Shown: one piece after another, positions 54,669-63,967 of the stretch
Layout: every line of letters begins with the position of its first letter
Numbering within the stretch: position 1 is the first letter of the stretch
Source of the DNA: Allomyces macrogynus ATCC 38327
Taxonomy: Eukaryota > Blastocladiomycota > Blastocladiomycetes > Blastocladiales > Blastocladiaceae
Direction: 5' to 3'
Length of the DNA stretch: 63,967 nucleotides
Assembly: GCA_000151295.1 (NCBI GenBank)
Contig: GG745340.1
Coordinates: 1,030,282-1,094,248, forward strand
Position numbers and translations under genes: made by a program
Notes under the pieces: model-generated
Told to the model about the DNA's origin: nothing
The model's input: only the letters and a program-made list of their open reading frames with translations
The model's database searches: none

Positions 54669-57600
54669 ATGTATGATTGGACGGCCCTAAAGAAAAACAA
54701 GTCGTCGGCCCCGCCGCCGCCGACGACGACGATCACGACCACGAGCACATCGACGTCGACGTTCCTCGCGCCGACCTCGACCGTGACCGTGACGCTGGTG
54801 CCCACGTTGACGCTCGCACCGACCCCGACACTGGTGGCACCTACGCCGACGCTGATGCCTTCACCGACGCTGGTGGTGCCCACGCCGACGCTCGTCCCGA
54901 CCCCAACGCTTGCCCCGACGCTCGTGCCCACGCCAATCCATGGCGACGACCAAGGCGCACTCACCGCTTGGTGCTCGGCGCACGGCGGGTTCGGGCCCTG
55001 GGATTCCAAGGGCAACGACACCTGGGACGTGACCACCTGCTTCCAGTCTGCGATCATCAACAATTTGCCGGCTGCGCTCCTGCTGGTCGTCGGCACGCTG
55101 CGCCTGATCCAGCTCAGGCGACGGCCCGCGGCCTCAGCCGAGCATTGGGGCTGGCATTACTGGGCCAAGCTGGTGCGTTGCGCTCTGTCGAATCTGCGTG
55201 TTCGGTTGCGTGTGCGGTTGAATGGCGTGGAAGGCTGACTGTACTTGCTCGCTAGATTGTCATTGCGGCCCTGATCGCCGTGCAGCTCGCGGCGTACGCG
55301 CTCGCCAACGACCACTCGGCCGTCGATGGGACCATTCTCGCAGTGCAAGTCGCGGCGCTGGTACGTTAGCAGCGAAAATTCAGTATGGATGGGTCCAAGC
55401 AACACGTGCTCACTCAGTCACCCCTCCACAGGCTCTCGGCTTCGCTCTGGCGCACACGGAACACACGCGGTCGCGCGCGTCGAGCGATGTGCTGCTCGTC
55501 GTCTGGCTCGTCGGCTTCTTCACTTCCCTGCTCGACGTCAAGCACCTGGCCTTCCACCATGTGCCGCTGGCTCCGTTGACGGCGCTCGCCATCACGATCT
55601 CGGCGCTCTCCTTTGCCTCGTTTGTCCTCGAACTGATCCCCAAGTCGCGCGGCGACTACGAGTTGCTCGGCGACGATGCGGGTGCGCTGGTCGTCGACGA
55701 CGACGGCACTGTCGCGGGCGTCGCCAACCCAGAAGATACGGCCAACCTTTTCTCGCGACTGTCGTTCTGGTGGCTCAACGATCTGATGCGCCGCGGGCAA
55801 AAGCACGTATTGCGCGCCGACGATCTGTGGCGTGTCGCCGCGTCGCAGGCGACCGCGGCCAACTACGCCAAGTTTGCCGCCGTCTGGGACCGCGAATTGG
55901 TCAAACCCAACGGGCCGTCACTGTTCCGCGCGATCGTCGTCGTGATTGGGCCCACGTTTGCGCTGGCCGGGTTGCTCAAGTTCGTGCAGGACCTGATGGC
56001 CTTCACGCAGCCAGCGCTCCTGCAGCGGCTGATCGCACACGAGTCGGTCCCGCAGGGTGTCGCGATCGCGATTGGCATGTTTCTCGTCGCCATGACGCAG
56101 TCGCTCTTTGTGAACCAGTACTTCCAGCTGTGCTTGGTCGTGGGCACGCAGCTGCGCACGGCGCTGACCGCCGCCGTCTACCACAAGGCATTGCGGCTCT
56201 CGCTGAACGCCAAGAGCCAGTCGTCGACGGGCCAGCTCGTCAACATCATGTCGGTCGACGTGCAAAAGCTCTCGGACCTCCTGACCTACTTGCACGTCGG
56301 CCTTTGGTCGGGCCCGTTCCAGATCGGCATGTCGCTGTACCTCCTCTGGGACCAAATGGGCCCCGCAGTCCTTGCCGGGCTCGCGGTCATGATTTTGGTC
56401 ATGCCGGTCAACACGGCACTGGCCAAGCGGCAGCGTGTCGTGCAGAAGGACCAGATGAAGAACAAGGACCATCGGCTCAAGCTCATGGACGAGTTTTTGT
56501 CCGGGATCAAAGTGATCAAGCTTTACGCGTGGGAAAAGTTTTTCCTCGGTCGGATCGACCACGTTCGGCACAAGGAAATGCGCAATATTCGCAAGTACGG
56601 GTACCTGAATGCCGTGACGGGCTTTTTCTGGATGTGCACGCCGTTTGCGGTCGCGTTTGCCACGTTTGCCGTTTTCCGTACGTTTCGGACCTGAAATAGC
56701 CGCGGATTGCGAATGTCTTGATTTTGCTCATCCTCTGTGTGCCCACCATCCTAGTCCTGACGTCCGGCGAGCAGCTAACGCCGTCCAAGGCGTTTGTCTC
56801 GCTGTCGCTCTTCAACCTGCTGCAGTTCCCGATGACCATGCTGCCCAACGTGATCAGCTCGGTCGTCGACTCGTCAGTCTCGCTCAACCGCATCTACCAG
56901 TTCCTGACCGCCGAGGAAGTGCACAACGAGTACCTGCACCGGCACAACGCGCCCGCCGCCGTATCCAGCACCGTCAAGGCCGAGGCCGTCCGCGTGCGCG
57001 GCAGCTTTGCCTGGGCCAAGACCGCCTCGTCCGATGAGGACGACCTCACCGCGCCCGTCCCAGTCCTCAACGACCTCGACCTGACGTTCCTCGCGCGCGA
57101 ACTCGTCTGCGTGATTGGCAAAGTCGGCGGCGGGAAATCGAGTCTCCTGTCGGCGATTCTCGGCGAAATGCGCGCGGTCCCGACGGTCGCAAACCCGGCG
57201 CCTCGCGTGGATGTGGCCGGGTCGCTCGCGTACGTCAGCGACGAGTCGTGGTTGCTCAACGCGAGTATTCGGGATAATATCCTGTTTGGCGCCGCACTCG
57301 ATGACGAGTGGTATGCGGCCGTGATTCGCGCGACCTGTCTCGATGTCGACCTCGCGGTTCTGCCGGATGGCGACCTGTGCCTGGTCGGCGAAAAGGGGGT
57401 CTCGTTGTCGGGCGGGCAGAAGAAGCGGCTCGCGATTGCCCGTGCCGTCTACTCGCGGCACGACGTGTATTTGCTCGACGATCCGCTGAGCGCACTCGAC
57501 GCGCAGGTCGGACGGCAAGTGTTTGATGCGTGTTTTGGGCCGAATGGACTGCTCAAGGACAAGTGCCGTATTCTTGTCACGCACCAGCTGCACTTCCTCA

Positions 57601-59646
57601 ACCAGTGCCAGCTGGTCGTCAACTTGCGCGACGGCCGCGTCTCGGAACTGGGCACGCTCGACTACGTCAAGTCGCTCAAGGGCGACACGATGCAGCTGCT
57701 CTCGGCGATTGCGATCCCGACCACGACCCGTGGTGCAGACGAGGACGGCGACGTGCCGTCGCCCGCGTCGTCGTCGACGGCGGCTGCGTCGAAAACCGTC
57801 GTCCCGTTTGTCATGAACAAGGGCGACCGCCCGCAAATCGTGTCCGAAACGATGGCCTCGGGGTCGATTCCGTGGTCCGTCTACACGCTGTATCTGAAGA
57901 GCTGCACGTGGCGCGGCGTCGCCATGTTCTTGGTCGCCGCGGTCGCCAACCAGGCGCTGTCGATGTCGGCCAATATCTGGCTCGAATATGCCGTCTCGCA
58001 TGATGTCGATACGAGCACGTTCCTGACCGTGTACGGCGTGATTGGCGTGGGCTTTTCGGCCATGGCCGTGCTCATGACAATCGTCGGCTGGATCGTGTGC
58101 GGGATTCGCGCCGCGCGCACACTGCATAACCGCATGCTCTCCCGCGTCGCCGCGTACAAAATGGAGTTCTTCGATACGCAGCCGGTCGGCCGCGTGATCA
58201 ACCGGTACGTTTGTGCATGCTAGGCGCGAATGGATTTGCTCCAAAACTGACCCATCGTCTCGGCCATCTAGTTTCGCCAAGGACGTCAACGTCGTCGACG
58301 AGACCTTGCCGCGCGCATTCCAGTCAATGATCCGCACGTTCCTCGCCGTCCTGTCCGTGATGCTCCTGATCTCGGCCTACACGCCGGCCTTCCTCGCGGT
58401 CCTGGCCCCCCTCGCCGTCGCCTACTGGTTCATCCAGCGCATTTTCATCGCCTCGTCGCGCGAACTGCGCCGACTCGACTCCGTCTCGCGCTCGCCCGTC
58501 TACACGCATTTCGGCGAATCGCTCGACGGCCTGACCGTGATTCGCGCGTTCGGCCACCAGTCTCGATTTGTCCGCGGCCTCTACGCGCGTGTCGACGACA
58601 ATCTGCGCGCGTACTACCTGTCGACCACGTCCAACCGGTGGCTGGCCGTGCGGCTCGAGTTCATTGGCGCCATGGTCGTTCTCGCGGCCGCGCTGCTCAC
58701 GGTTGTGACGCACGCGGATTCGGCCGTGATTGGATTGACCTTGTCGTACGCGCTGACGACCACCGGTGCACTCAACTGGACGATCCGGCAGCTGTGCGAC
58801 GTCGAGGCGAATATCGTCGCCGTCGAACGCATCCACGAATATTCCGAGCTCCCCGTGGAAGCGCCCGCGCTCATGCCCACACGGCCGCCGCCGCATTGGC
58901 CGAACCGCGGCGTCATCCAGTTCGAGCACTTCGCGACGCGGTACCGCGCCGGCTTGGACCTCGTCTTGCACGATATTCACGTCACGGTCCCCGCCGCGTG
59001 CAAAGTCGGGATCGTCGGCCGCACCGGGTCGGGCAAATCGAGTACTCTTCTGGCGCTGTTCCGGATCCTGGAAGCGGCCGAGGGCCGGATCGTGCTGGAC
59101 GGCGTGACATCGCGACTGTCGGACTCTACGACTGCGGTCGCGGATCACGATCATTCCGCAGGACCCGATCCTTGTTTTCGGGAACGATTCGCGCGAAACC
59201 TCGACCCGTTCGAGCAGCACGACGATATGGCGGCTATGGCAAGCGCTCGACGCGGGTCCAGTTGCGGCGAAGACCGTCGCCGGCCTTCCGGGCAAAGCTC
59301 TTCGCACGCGGTCGCGCACGGCGCGACCCTGTCCCTCGGGCAGCGGCAACTCGTGTGCTTGGCGCGCGCGCTGCTGCGGCACTCGCAGGTGCTGGTCCTG
59401 GACGAGGCGACGGCGCAGATCGACTTGGAGACGGACCGGATTGTGCAGCAGACGATTCGTGCGCAGTTTGCGCACTGCACGATCTTGACGATTGCGCACC
59501 GCGTGAACACGGTGATTGATTCGGACCGGATCCTTGTGCTGGCGGGCGGGCGCGTCGTCGAGTACGATGCCCCGCAGAGGTTGCTCGCGCAGAACGGGTC
59601 AGTGTTTCGCGCGTTGGTCGAGGAGAGTTCGGCGCAGCATCATTGA
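54669..59646 (+). CDS. ABCC/MRP-type ABC transporter (local cluster of frame breaks in NBD2)
   Basis: Full-length ATP-driven exporter of conjugates and drugs (Ycf1/MRP family), membrane-bound. Exons are 54669-55172, 55256-55360, 55432-56677, 56755-58204 and 58272-59646 (~1559 aa); introns are 83, 71, 77 and 67 nt. TMD0 (WDVTTCFQSAIINNLPAAL) is preceded by a ~75-residue Thr/Pro repeat tract. TMD1 contains FSRLSFWWLNDLMRRG and KLMDEFLSGIKVIKLYAWE. NBD1 has Walker A GKVGGGKSSL, LSGGQKKRLAIARA and Walker B VYLLDDPLSALD; its Q-loop position reads VSDESW, so the usual Gln is absent. TMD2 has RSPVYTHFGESLDGLTVIRA. NBD2 has Walker A GRTGSGKSST, LSLGQRQLVCLARALL and VLVLDEATAQID. Between 59100 and 59315 six single-base indels (net zero) scramble the NBD2 Q-loop segment, while both flanks stay in one frame. 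Confidence 0.95.
54728..54950 (+). repeat. Thr/Pro-encoding degenerate tandem repeat at the ABC transporter 5' end
   Basis: Imperfect repetition of a unit near acgctcgtgcccacgccg, encoding P-T-P-T-L-(V/A/M), about nine copies, within exon 1. Confidence 0.8.
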
Positions 59647-60361
59647 AGGAGGGGGTGGAGGAGACGTGCAGAAGAGAGGAGAGAGTATGTTTGTGGTTGG
59701 TTTGTTCCATTAGTAGTTTGAGATCCCTTGGCAATTGTCAATCTTGGCACCAGTTGCACGTTTGGTTTGCGTATTGCGTTCCTCGTCCGCCGTGGCCCAC
59801 TGTGAAAGCCGTCAGAGCGTCGCACCTCCGTTGGTGCGTGCGAGCCGGTAGCCAGCAAAAGGCAGCGTCCTCGCGATGATGGGTCGGGGTGGACACTGGC
59901 GGTTTTTGTCACGAAAGAACACCAGCTAAACTCGGCCCCTGACCTCTCGCATCCAGAATCCCTCTCCTCGCGGAGAGGCAAATCGAAACCAACACGTCCT
60001 GGTGGAGAAGCATGTCAAAACCAAAATGCGCAACATTTTTTTGTCTTGTGAGCGGTTTATGTACAAATTCCAACGGGGAAGCATGTCGGCCGCGGTTGCC
60101 CGGCCTCACAAGGCCGGGACGGAGCGCGCGCACCGGGAACCACCCCGAATAAAAGAGAGCAGCAGCAGGCAGGCAGGCAGGCACTGGCGGAGAGAACACA
60201 ACGAGGCAGAGCCGACCGGGATCGAGTCGCGCGCACGTGTCAGGTTAGCCGGAAGTCGTTGGAGGGTGAGGAGCACGGCACGGCACGGCACGGCATCGTC
60301 GGGCTTGCGCGCGAGCACCGAGTGGCTGCCGTGGGAGGCAGAGGAATAGACAGTACTCACA
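59647..60361. other. Intergenic region downstream of ABC transporter
   Basis: 715 bases of 3' flank. It contains a short gcacggcacggcacgg repeat near 60273-60291 and purine-rich sequence, but no supported gene. Confidence 0.4.
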
Positions 60362-61794
60362 TTAGCGCAGGTAGACAGAGAGAGAGGACCCTGTGGCCCA
60401 AAACGGATACGAAAAAAAAGGCAAGCGAAAAAGAGATGACTCACCGACCCAGCAACAACATCGAACGCCCGACGAACTTAGGCATCCAGCAACGCATCGA
60501 AGTTCGCGCTGGAGCGCATCGTCGTCGTCCTCGTCGTGCTCAGCCCCGGCCACGAGCATGTCGGGCGTGAGCCACGCGTTCGCGCCGACCTTGCCCTCCT
60601 CGCCGCCCTCATGCGGCGGCGACGGCGGCGTGCTCGGCGATGTGGCTCCCGACGCAAGCATGAGGCGCAGCCACTGGTAGGGCTCAAACTCTTCGGGCGA
60701 GACGGGCCGCGGGTCGGCTGCGGGCACCACATCGGCCACGGGCAGTTCGTGGTGCTGCGGCGGGGACAGCGGCGCGCCGGGCACGGCGAGCGGCAAGTAG
60801 GCGACGGCGGGTGCCGTGAGCCAGATGGGCGCGGCCGGGTTCATGGGCCCCGCGACCGGCGCCGAGTGCACCATGGTTGGCACAATCGTGTCCTTGGGCG
60901 GGCTCGGAAGCATGAGCGTGGCCGCCATGCCGAGCCGCGACAACGACCGGGCGGGCATGGGCGTTTCCGGCGGCACGGGCGACGGCGACGAGGCCGTGAT
61001 CCAGCTGCGCGCATCGGACTCGTCGTCGTCGTCGCTCATGTCGGCGTCGTGCGCATCCATCGGACTCGTGCACCGTGATGCGACGGCGTGCAGGTACTCG
61101 GAAAAGTGCGACTTGAGGTCGGTGCTCGACCGGATGTGATCTGTGCGCCGGTGACAGGGAGCACAGCGGGCGACAAGTTTAGTGCTTTGGTCATGGTGAC
61201 GGAGAGAGAGAGTACTGCGTCATCAAAGAAGTGAGGCAAATGCAAGAAAGAAGGAGAACAAAAGATCAAGTCAAGTCAAAGACCGCGGCCATCGTCGTCG
61301 TCGTCAGCACCTACATCCTCATCGTCATCCTCGCCAGGGAAATGGTGGAGTGGGTCGTCGTCACCAAGGCAATCATCGTCAACCGATTGCGTCATCACCA
61401 CTGCGCCCGCCTCGCCACCGTGCTCGCCAGCGCGCGCGCGACCCCGAATTCGAGGAATCAAGACCCGAGCGGGCCAGCGTCGGTCAAGAGGACCAAGGGC
61501 CGGAATGCGTTCGAAGACCGAATGAGAGAAAGGTGGGCGCCAAAGGCAAAAAGAAATTCCAACCAAAAGCAAACCCCCTTCGTCGGCGATAGAGACGACC
61601 GACGTACATTTGCGGCGGGCCTTGTCAACGACAACGCGGCTGAGCCGCTTGGGCTTGCGCTTGGAGCGCTTGCGCACGGCGCCGCCCTGCTGCGAGGTGA
61701 CCGACGCGCGGCGTTGGCGCGGCATCGTGTGCGGGGCCGGCGACGGCGACGGCATCGAGTCCGAGGCGGCGTTCGCAGAGAAAGACGATTTCAT
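60362..61794 (-). CDS. Hypothetical nuclear-type protein, exon structure unresolved
   Basis: Two coding-like segments on the minus strand. The 5' segment (61794 to ~61605) encodes a basic, nuclear-localisation-like stretch (KRSKRKPKRLSRVVVDKARRK in parts). The 3' segment (about 61180 to 60362) reads LVARCAPCHRRTDHIRSS, then STDLKSHFSEYLHAV, which has the look of a small C2H2/C2HC-like module, then an acidic MSDDDDESDARSW and a Pro-rich region ending EPYQWLRLMLASG. The link between them would need an intron of ~420 nt with a gtcggt donor, far longer than others here, so the model is doubtful. The final ~40 codons (cysteine/aromatic-rich) may be 3' UTR. Confidence 0.35.
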
Positions 61795-62718
61795 GGTCCA
61801 AGAGGACAGGGTGTCCGCGTCCCGGCAGCGAAGCTTGCAGTCGAGCAGCGCTGGGACGTCGGGCGAGGATTACCGAACCGATTCGCCACGGGAAAGCTGC
61901 ACGGCAAAATGTCCAGAGCAGCACGGCGAGAGAGCGGTCGTTTGGGGTCGGGGCAGAGAGAGGCTGGGGGCTCGCTCGCTCACACACAACAGCACGGGCA
62001 CACGGCGAGACTGGCGACGGCGGAAGGGCACCGGCGACGAGGCAGCAGCGGCAGCGGCGGACCGAATGCAGGCGAATGCGGGAAGTTAGAGCGGCCGATG
62101 GATGAGCAGTCGTGAAGTCCACGACAGCCACGAAGAGCGGGCCGAATCGCCGTGGGACGACGGTGGTGGCGAACTTGGTGCGGGGGCGACGGGCAACGCA
62201 ACGGCGTGGTTCTGCTCAGCTTGGCGACGTGGGCGAGGCAAGACTGCAATTGCACGTGAGCTCACGCAACTCAAGCGTGCGTGCACGCGCAGAGTGTCTC
62301 CCACCGGGCAGCCCTGTCTCGCGCCGCACCACCACCTTTTAACCGCCTGCATTCGTGGCTCTCGCAAGCGAGCAAGGCGCCAAACAACGACAGCACGCGA
62401 ACCACGCGCATGCACGGCGCTCCCACGAGGGCATTTCGGCGCGCGGAGGACCGGCCGCGCGTTTGCATCAATCGCGTCCACGCGCGGGCCTCTGCAGGCG
62501 CGCCTCCACGCGTGCCCTCCCCATTCCGCTTGTGCCGGCCGCCGCGCCGTCGCCGTGCCCGCAGATTAGCAGCAGCCCTAGCTGAACAGGACCTGGCCGG
62601 GGCCCTTACTCCGTGCGCATCGTATGCAGCAGCTGCAGCACGGCGTGCCGCAAGTCCACGCTGGCTCTCCCAACCTCGCACGCCCCCTTGGGCCGCCGTC
62701 AGCACCGAATTCCGAACC
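61795..62718. promoter_or_regulatory. Divergent region before the peroxidase gene
   Basis: 924 bases, GC-rich, with many overlapping open frames on both strands but none with recognisable protein character. Confidence 0.35.
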
Positions 62719-63967
62719 ATGCACTCGCGCTCGTCCGTCTCCACCAACTCGTTTCTGCCATCGCTCATGTCTGCAAGATACTTGCTGTCGTTGCCGTCGC
62801 GGCTGGCGCATCGCGCCCGACGAGGCCCCGCCGCGCCGTCGTCTCCACCACCGGCCCTCACGGCAGCTACACAATCTGCCATCCTCCTGCTTTTTGCACT
62901 CGCCTGCTTGGCTTCGTTTGGCTCTCAACCCCTCGTACCCGTCGCGCGCGCCCAGTCCGTCACGGCCGCGATCCCATGGAACGGATGGGGCAACAACCTC
63001 GTGCGCCCGGAATGGGGTGCGACCAATGCCTCGGCCGCAACGCTCTCGCGCACGTTGATCCCGAGTGTGTTTGCCGACAATGTCTCGGTACCCGCTCCGA
63101 GTGCTGCCGGGTCGGCGCGCGCCATGGTCACGGCGCTCTTTTCCAATGCCTCAGTCGCGGCGGCCGTCGCGAACGTGCCGCGCACGGCCGCGTGGTCGGC
63201 GTTTGCGTCGCACTTGACCGAAGTACGTTTCCGACTGGGGAAACGATAGAATGGTCTCTGACGTGCCTCGGCCTTGCCCAGCTTGTCTACCTTGACCTCG
63301 TGCGGCTCGCGCCCAACGTCTCGGACCCGTGGCCGATGCCCGTCCCCGCCTGCGACCCGGAATGGGACGAAATGTGCCTCGGCGGCGTCACGCTGCCGTA
63401 CTTTCGCGTACAGGCTACGCTAACGGGTCCGCACGGCGAGCGTGCTGCGCTCAACTCGGCTACGCCCTACCTCGACCTCGAGTTTCTCTATGGTCCGGCC
63501 GGAGCCCCGACAGCACCGGAAATTGGTAAATTTCGGCGCTTACGTTCTTCTCCACCCACTCACTAGGCCAGAGCCTCGCCGCCGCCGCGCCGCTACGGTC
63601 GTTTACCGACGGCCAACTGCTCCTGCCCAACGGATACCTGCAAAACACGACCACAACGACCGCGCAATTACTCGATGACGTGCTCGTCCCTGCCGGCACG
63701 ACGCTCTTCCTCGCGGGCGACCTGCGTATCAACAAGAATCCGGCACTCGCAGCCATGGTCACGCTCCTCGCGCGCGAGCATAACCGGCGTGCCGTACAGC
63801 TCAAGGCCGCGGGCCAGTTCGTGAGCGACGACGAGTACGTGCAGCCCGTTTCGTTTGCATCGAGGTGTGGAACACTGACGCGACTTTGACGGACATAGCC
63901 TGTTTGCTAACGCGCGCCGGTGGACGATCGGTGTCTGGCAGCACATGGTGCACGACGACGTACGCCC
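62719..63967 (+). CDS. Animal-type haem peroxidase family protein (5' part, runs off the right edge)
   Basis: Exons are 62719-63222, 63282-63492, 63567-63834 and 63899 onward (donors gtacgt, gtccgg, gtacgt). An N-terminal region with a hydrophobic segment (SAILLLFALACLASFG, ~54-70) suggests secretion or a signal anchor. Family cues are the RPEWGATNASAATLSRTLIP start, VPACDPEWDEMCLGG followed by LPYFRV, ATPYLDLEFLYG (QxTSYLDxSxVYG-like), LRSFTDGQLLLPNG, AGDLRINKNPALAAM and LLAREHNRRA (REHNRLA, catalytic Arg region), then ARRWTIGVWQHMVHDDVRP. The distal GQFxDHD haem motif is not visible: the equivalent reads FASHLTELVYLDLV. Exon 2 could instead end at 63525 (gtaaat donor), leaving a 41-nt intron and 11 extra residues; spacing and intron length favour the first. 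Confidence 0.85.

Noticed and set aside
56874..58337. 487-codon minus-strand ORF
   Set aside because: Antisense of the ABC transporter exon 4; sequence is His/Arg/Asp mixture without domains.

Overview
The window is nuclear DNA of a GC-rich, intron-bearing fungus that very likely makes flagellated zoospores; a blastocladiomycete (Allomyces/Catenaria/Blastocladiella-like) fits best. The basis is the gene content (SNF1 kinase, MATE, Pom33/TMEM33, TMEM208/SND2, Rcl1, Dcc1, Tsr4/PDCD2, type I metacaspase, GATA factor, S1/P1 nucleases), the presence of an ARMC3-like protein of the ciliary parts list, and short introns (mostly 57-110 nt) with gtacgt/gtgcgt donors. No species can be named from sequence alone. 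Two runs of N (11159-11570, 51019-51427) show that this is a draft scaffold.

Layout, left to right. A partial TFIIIC-like gene runs off the left edge (1-386, minus). Then come an acidic hypothetical protein (761-2771), a low-complexity hypothetical (3069-4499, minus), eIF3g (5356-6350), Dcc1/DSCC1 (6671-8081, minus), V-ATPase subunit E (8474-9518), TMEM33/Pom33 (10106-10989), and a GATA factor broken by a gap (11571-13141, minus). Next are a MATE transporter (13582-15571), a small helical hypothetical (15822-16551), MTAP (16638-17688, minus) and a mitochondrial D-2-hydroxyglutarate dehydrogenase (18261-19928). A low-GC island with tRNA-like B boxes follows (19929-21506). Then TMEM208/SND2 (21507-22256), RCL1 (22373-23533, minus), SNF1/AMPK alpha (24155-26002), ARMC3-like (26357-29437, minus) and a type I metacaspase (29908-31474).

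The middle holds two secreted S1/P1 nucleases (32445-33677 and 38857-40301). Between them lie NTF2 (34232-34752), a low-GC island with minus-strand ORFs (34753-36600) and a 2 kb stretch with decayed repeats. A calcipressin (RCAN) without an RRM lies at 41257-42147, followed by another low-GC patch and a minisatellite. The right third holds a ZC2HC1-type zinc-finger protein (43619-45694, minus), a four-TM membrane protein (45983-48112, minus), a CorA/Alr1/Mnr2 Mg2+ transporter (48941 to about 51640, minus, interrupted by a gap), PDCD2/TSR4 (51714-53167), a GPI-type cysteine-rich surface protein (53337-54083, minus), a full ABCC/MRP transporter (54669-59646), a weak hypothetical (60362-61794, minus) and the 5' part of an animal-type haem peroxidase (62719 to the right edge).

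These are mostly ordinary housekeeping genes with no operon logic, and many are arranged as head-to-head pairs that share 0.4-0.9 kb promoters. Exon structures were derived by hand from splice signals, reading phase and family conservation. At least six genes carry single-base frame breaks, including a cluster of six in the second nucleotide-binding domain of the ABC transporter. They look like assembly errors but should be checked. I did not find a convincing new multi-gene system. The best leads are the RRM-less calcipressin with a PVIVVE calcineurin-docking motif, the duplicated GATA finger-plus-intron unit, a TMEM208 gene whose first coding exon is only the ATG, and the low-GC islands.
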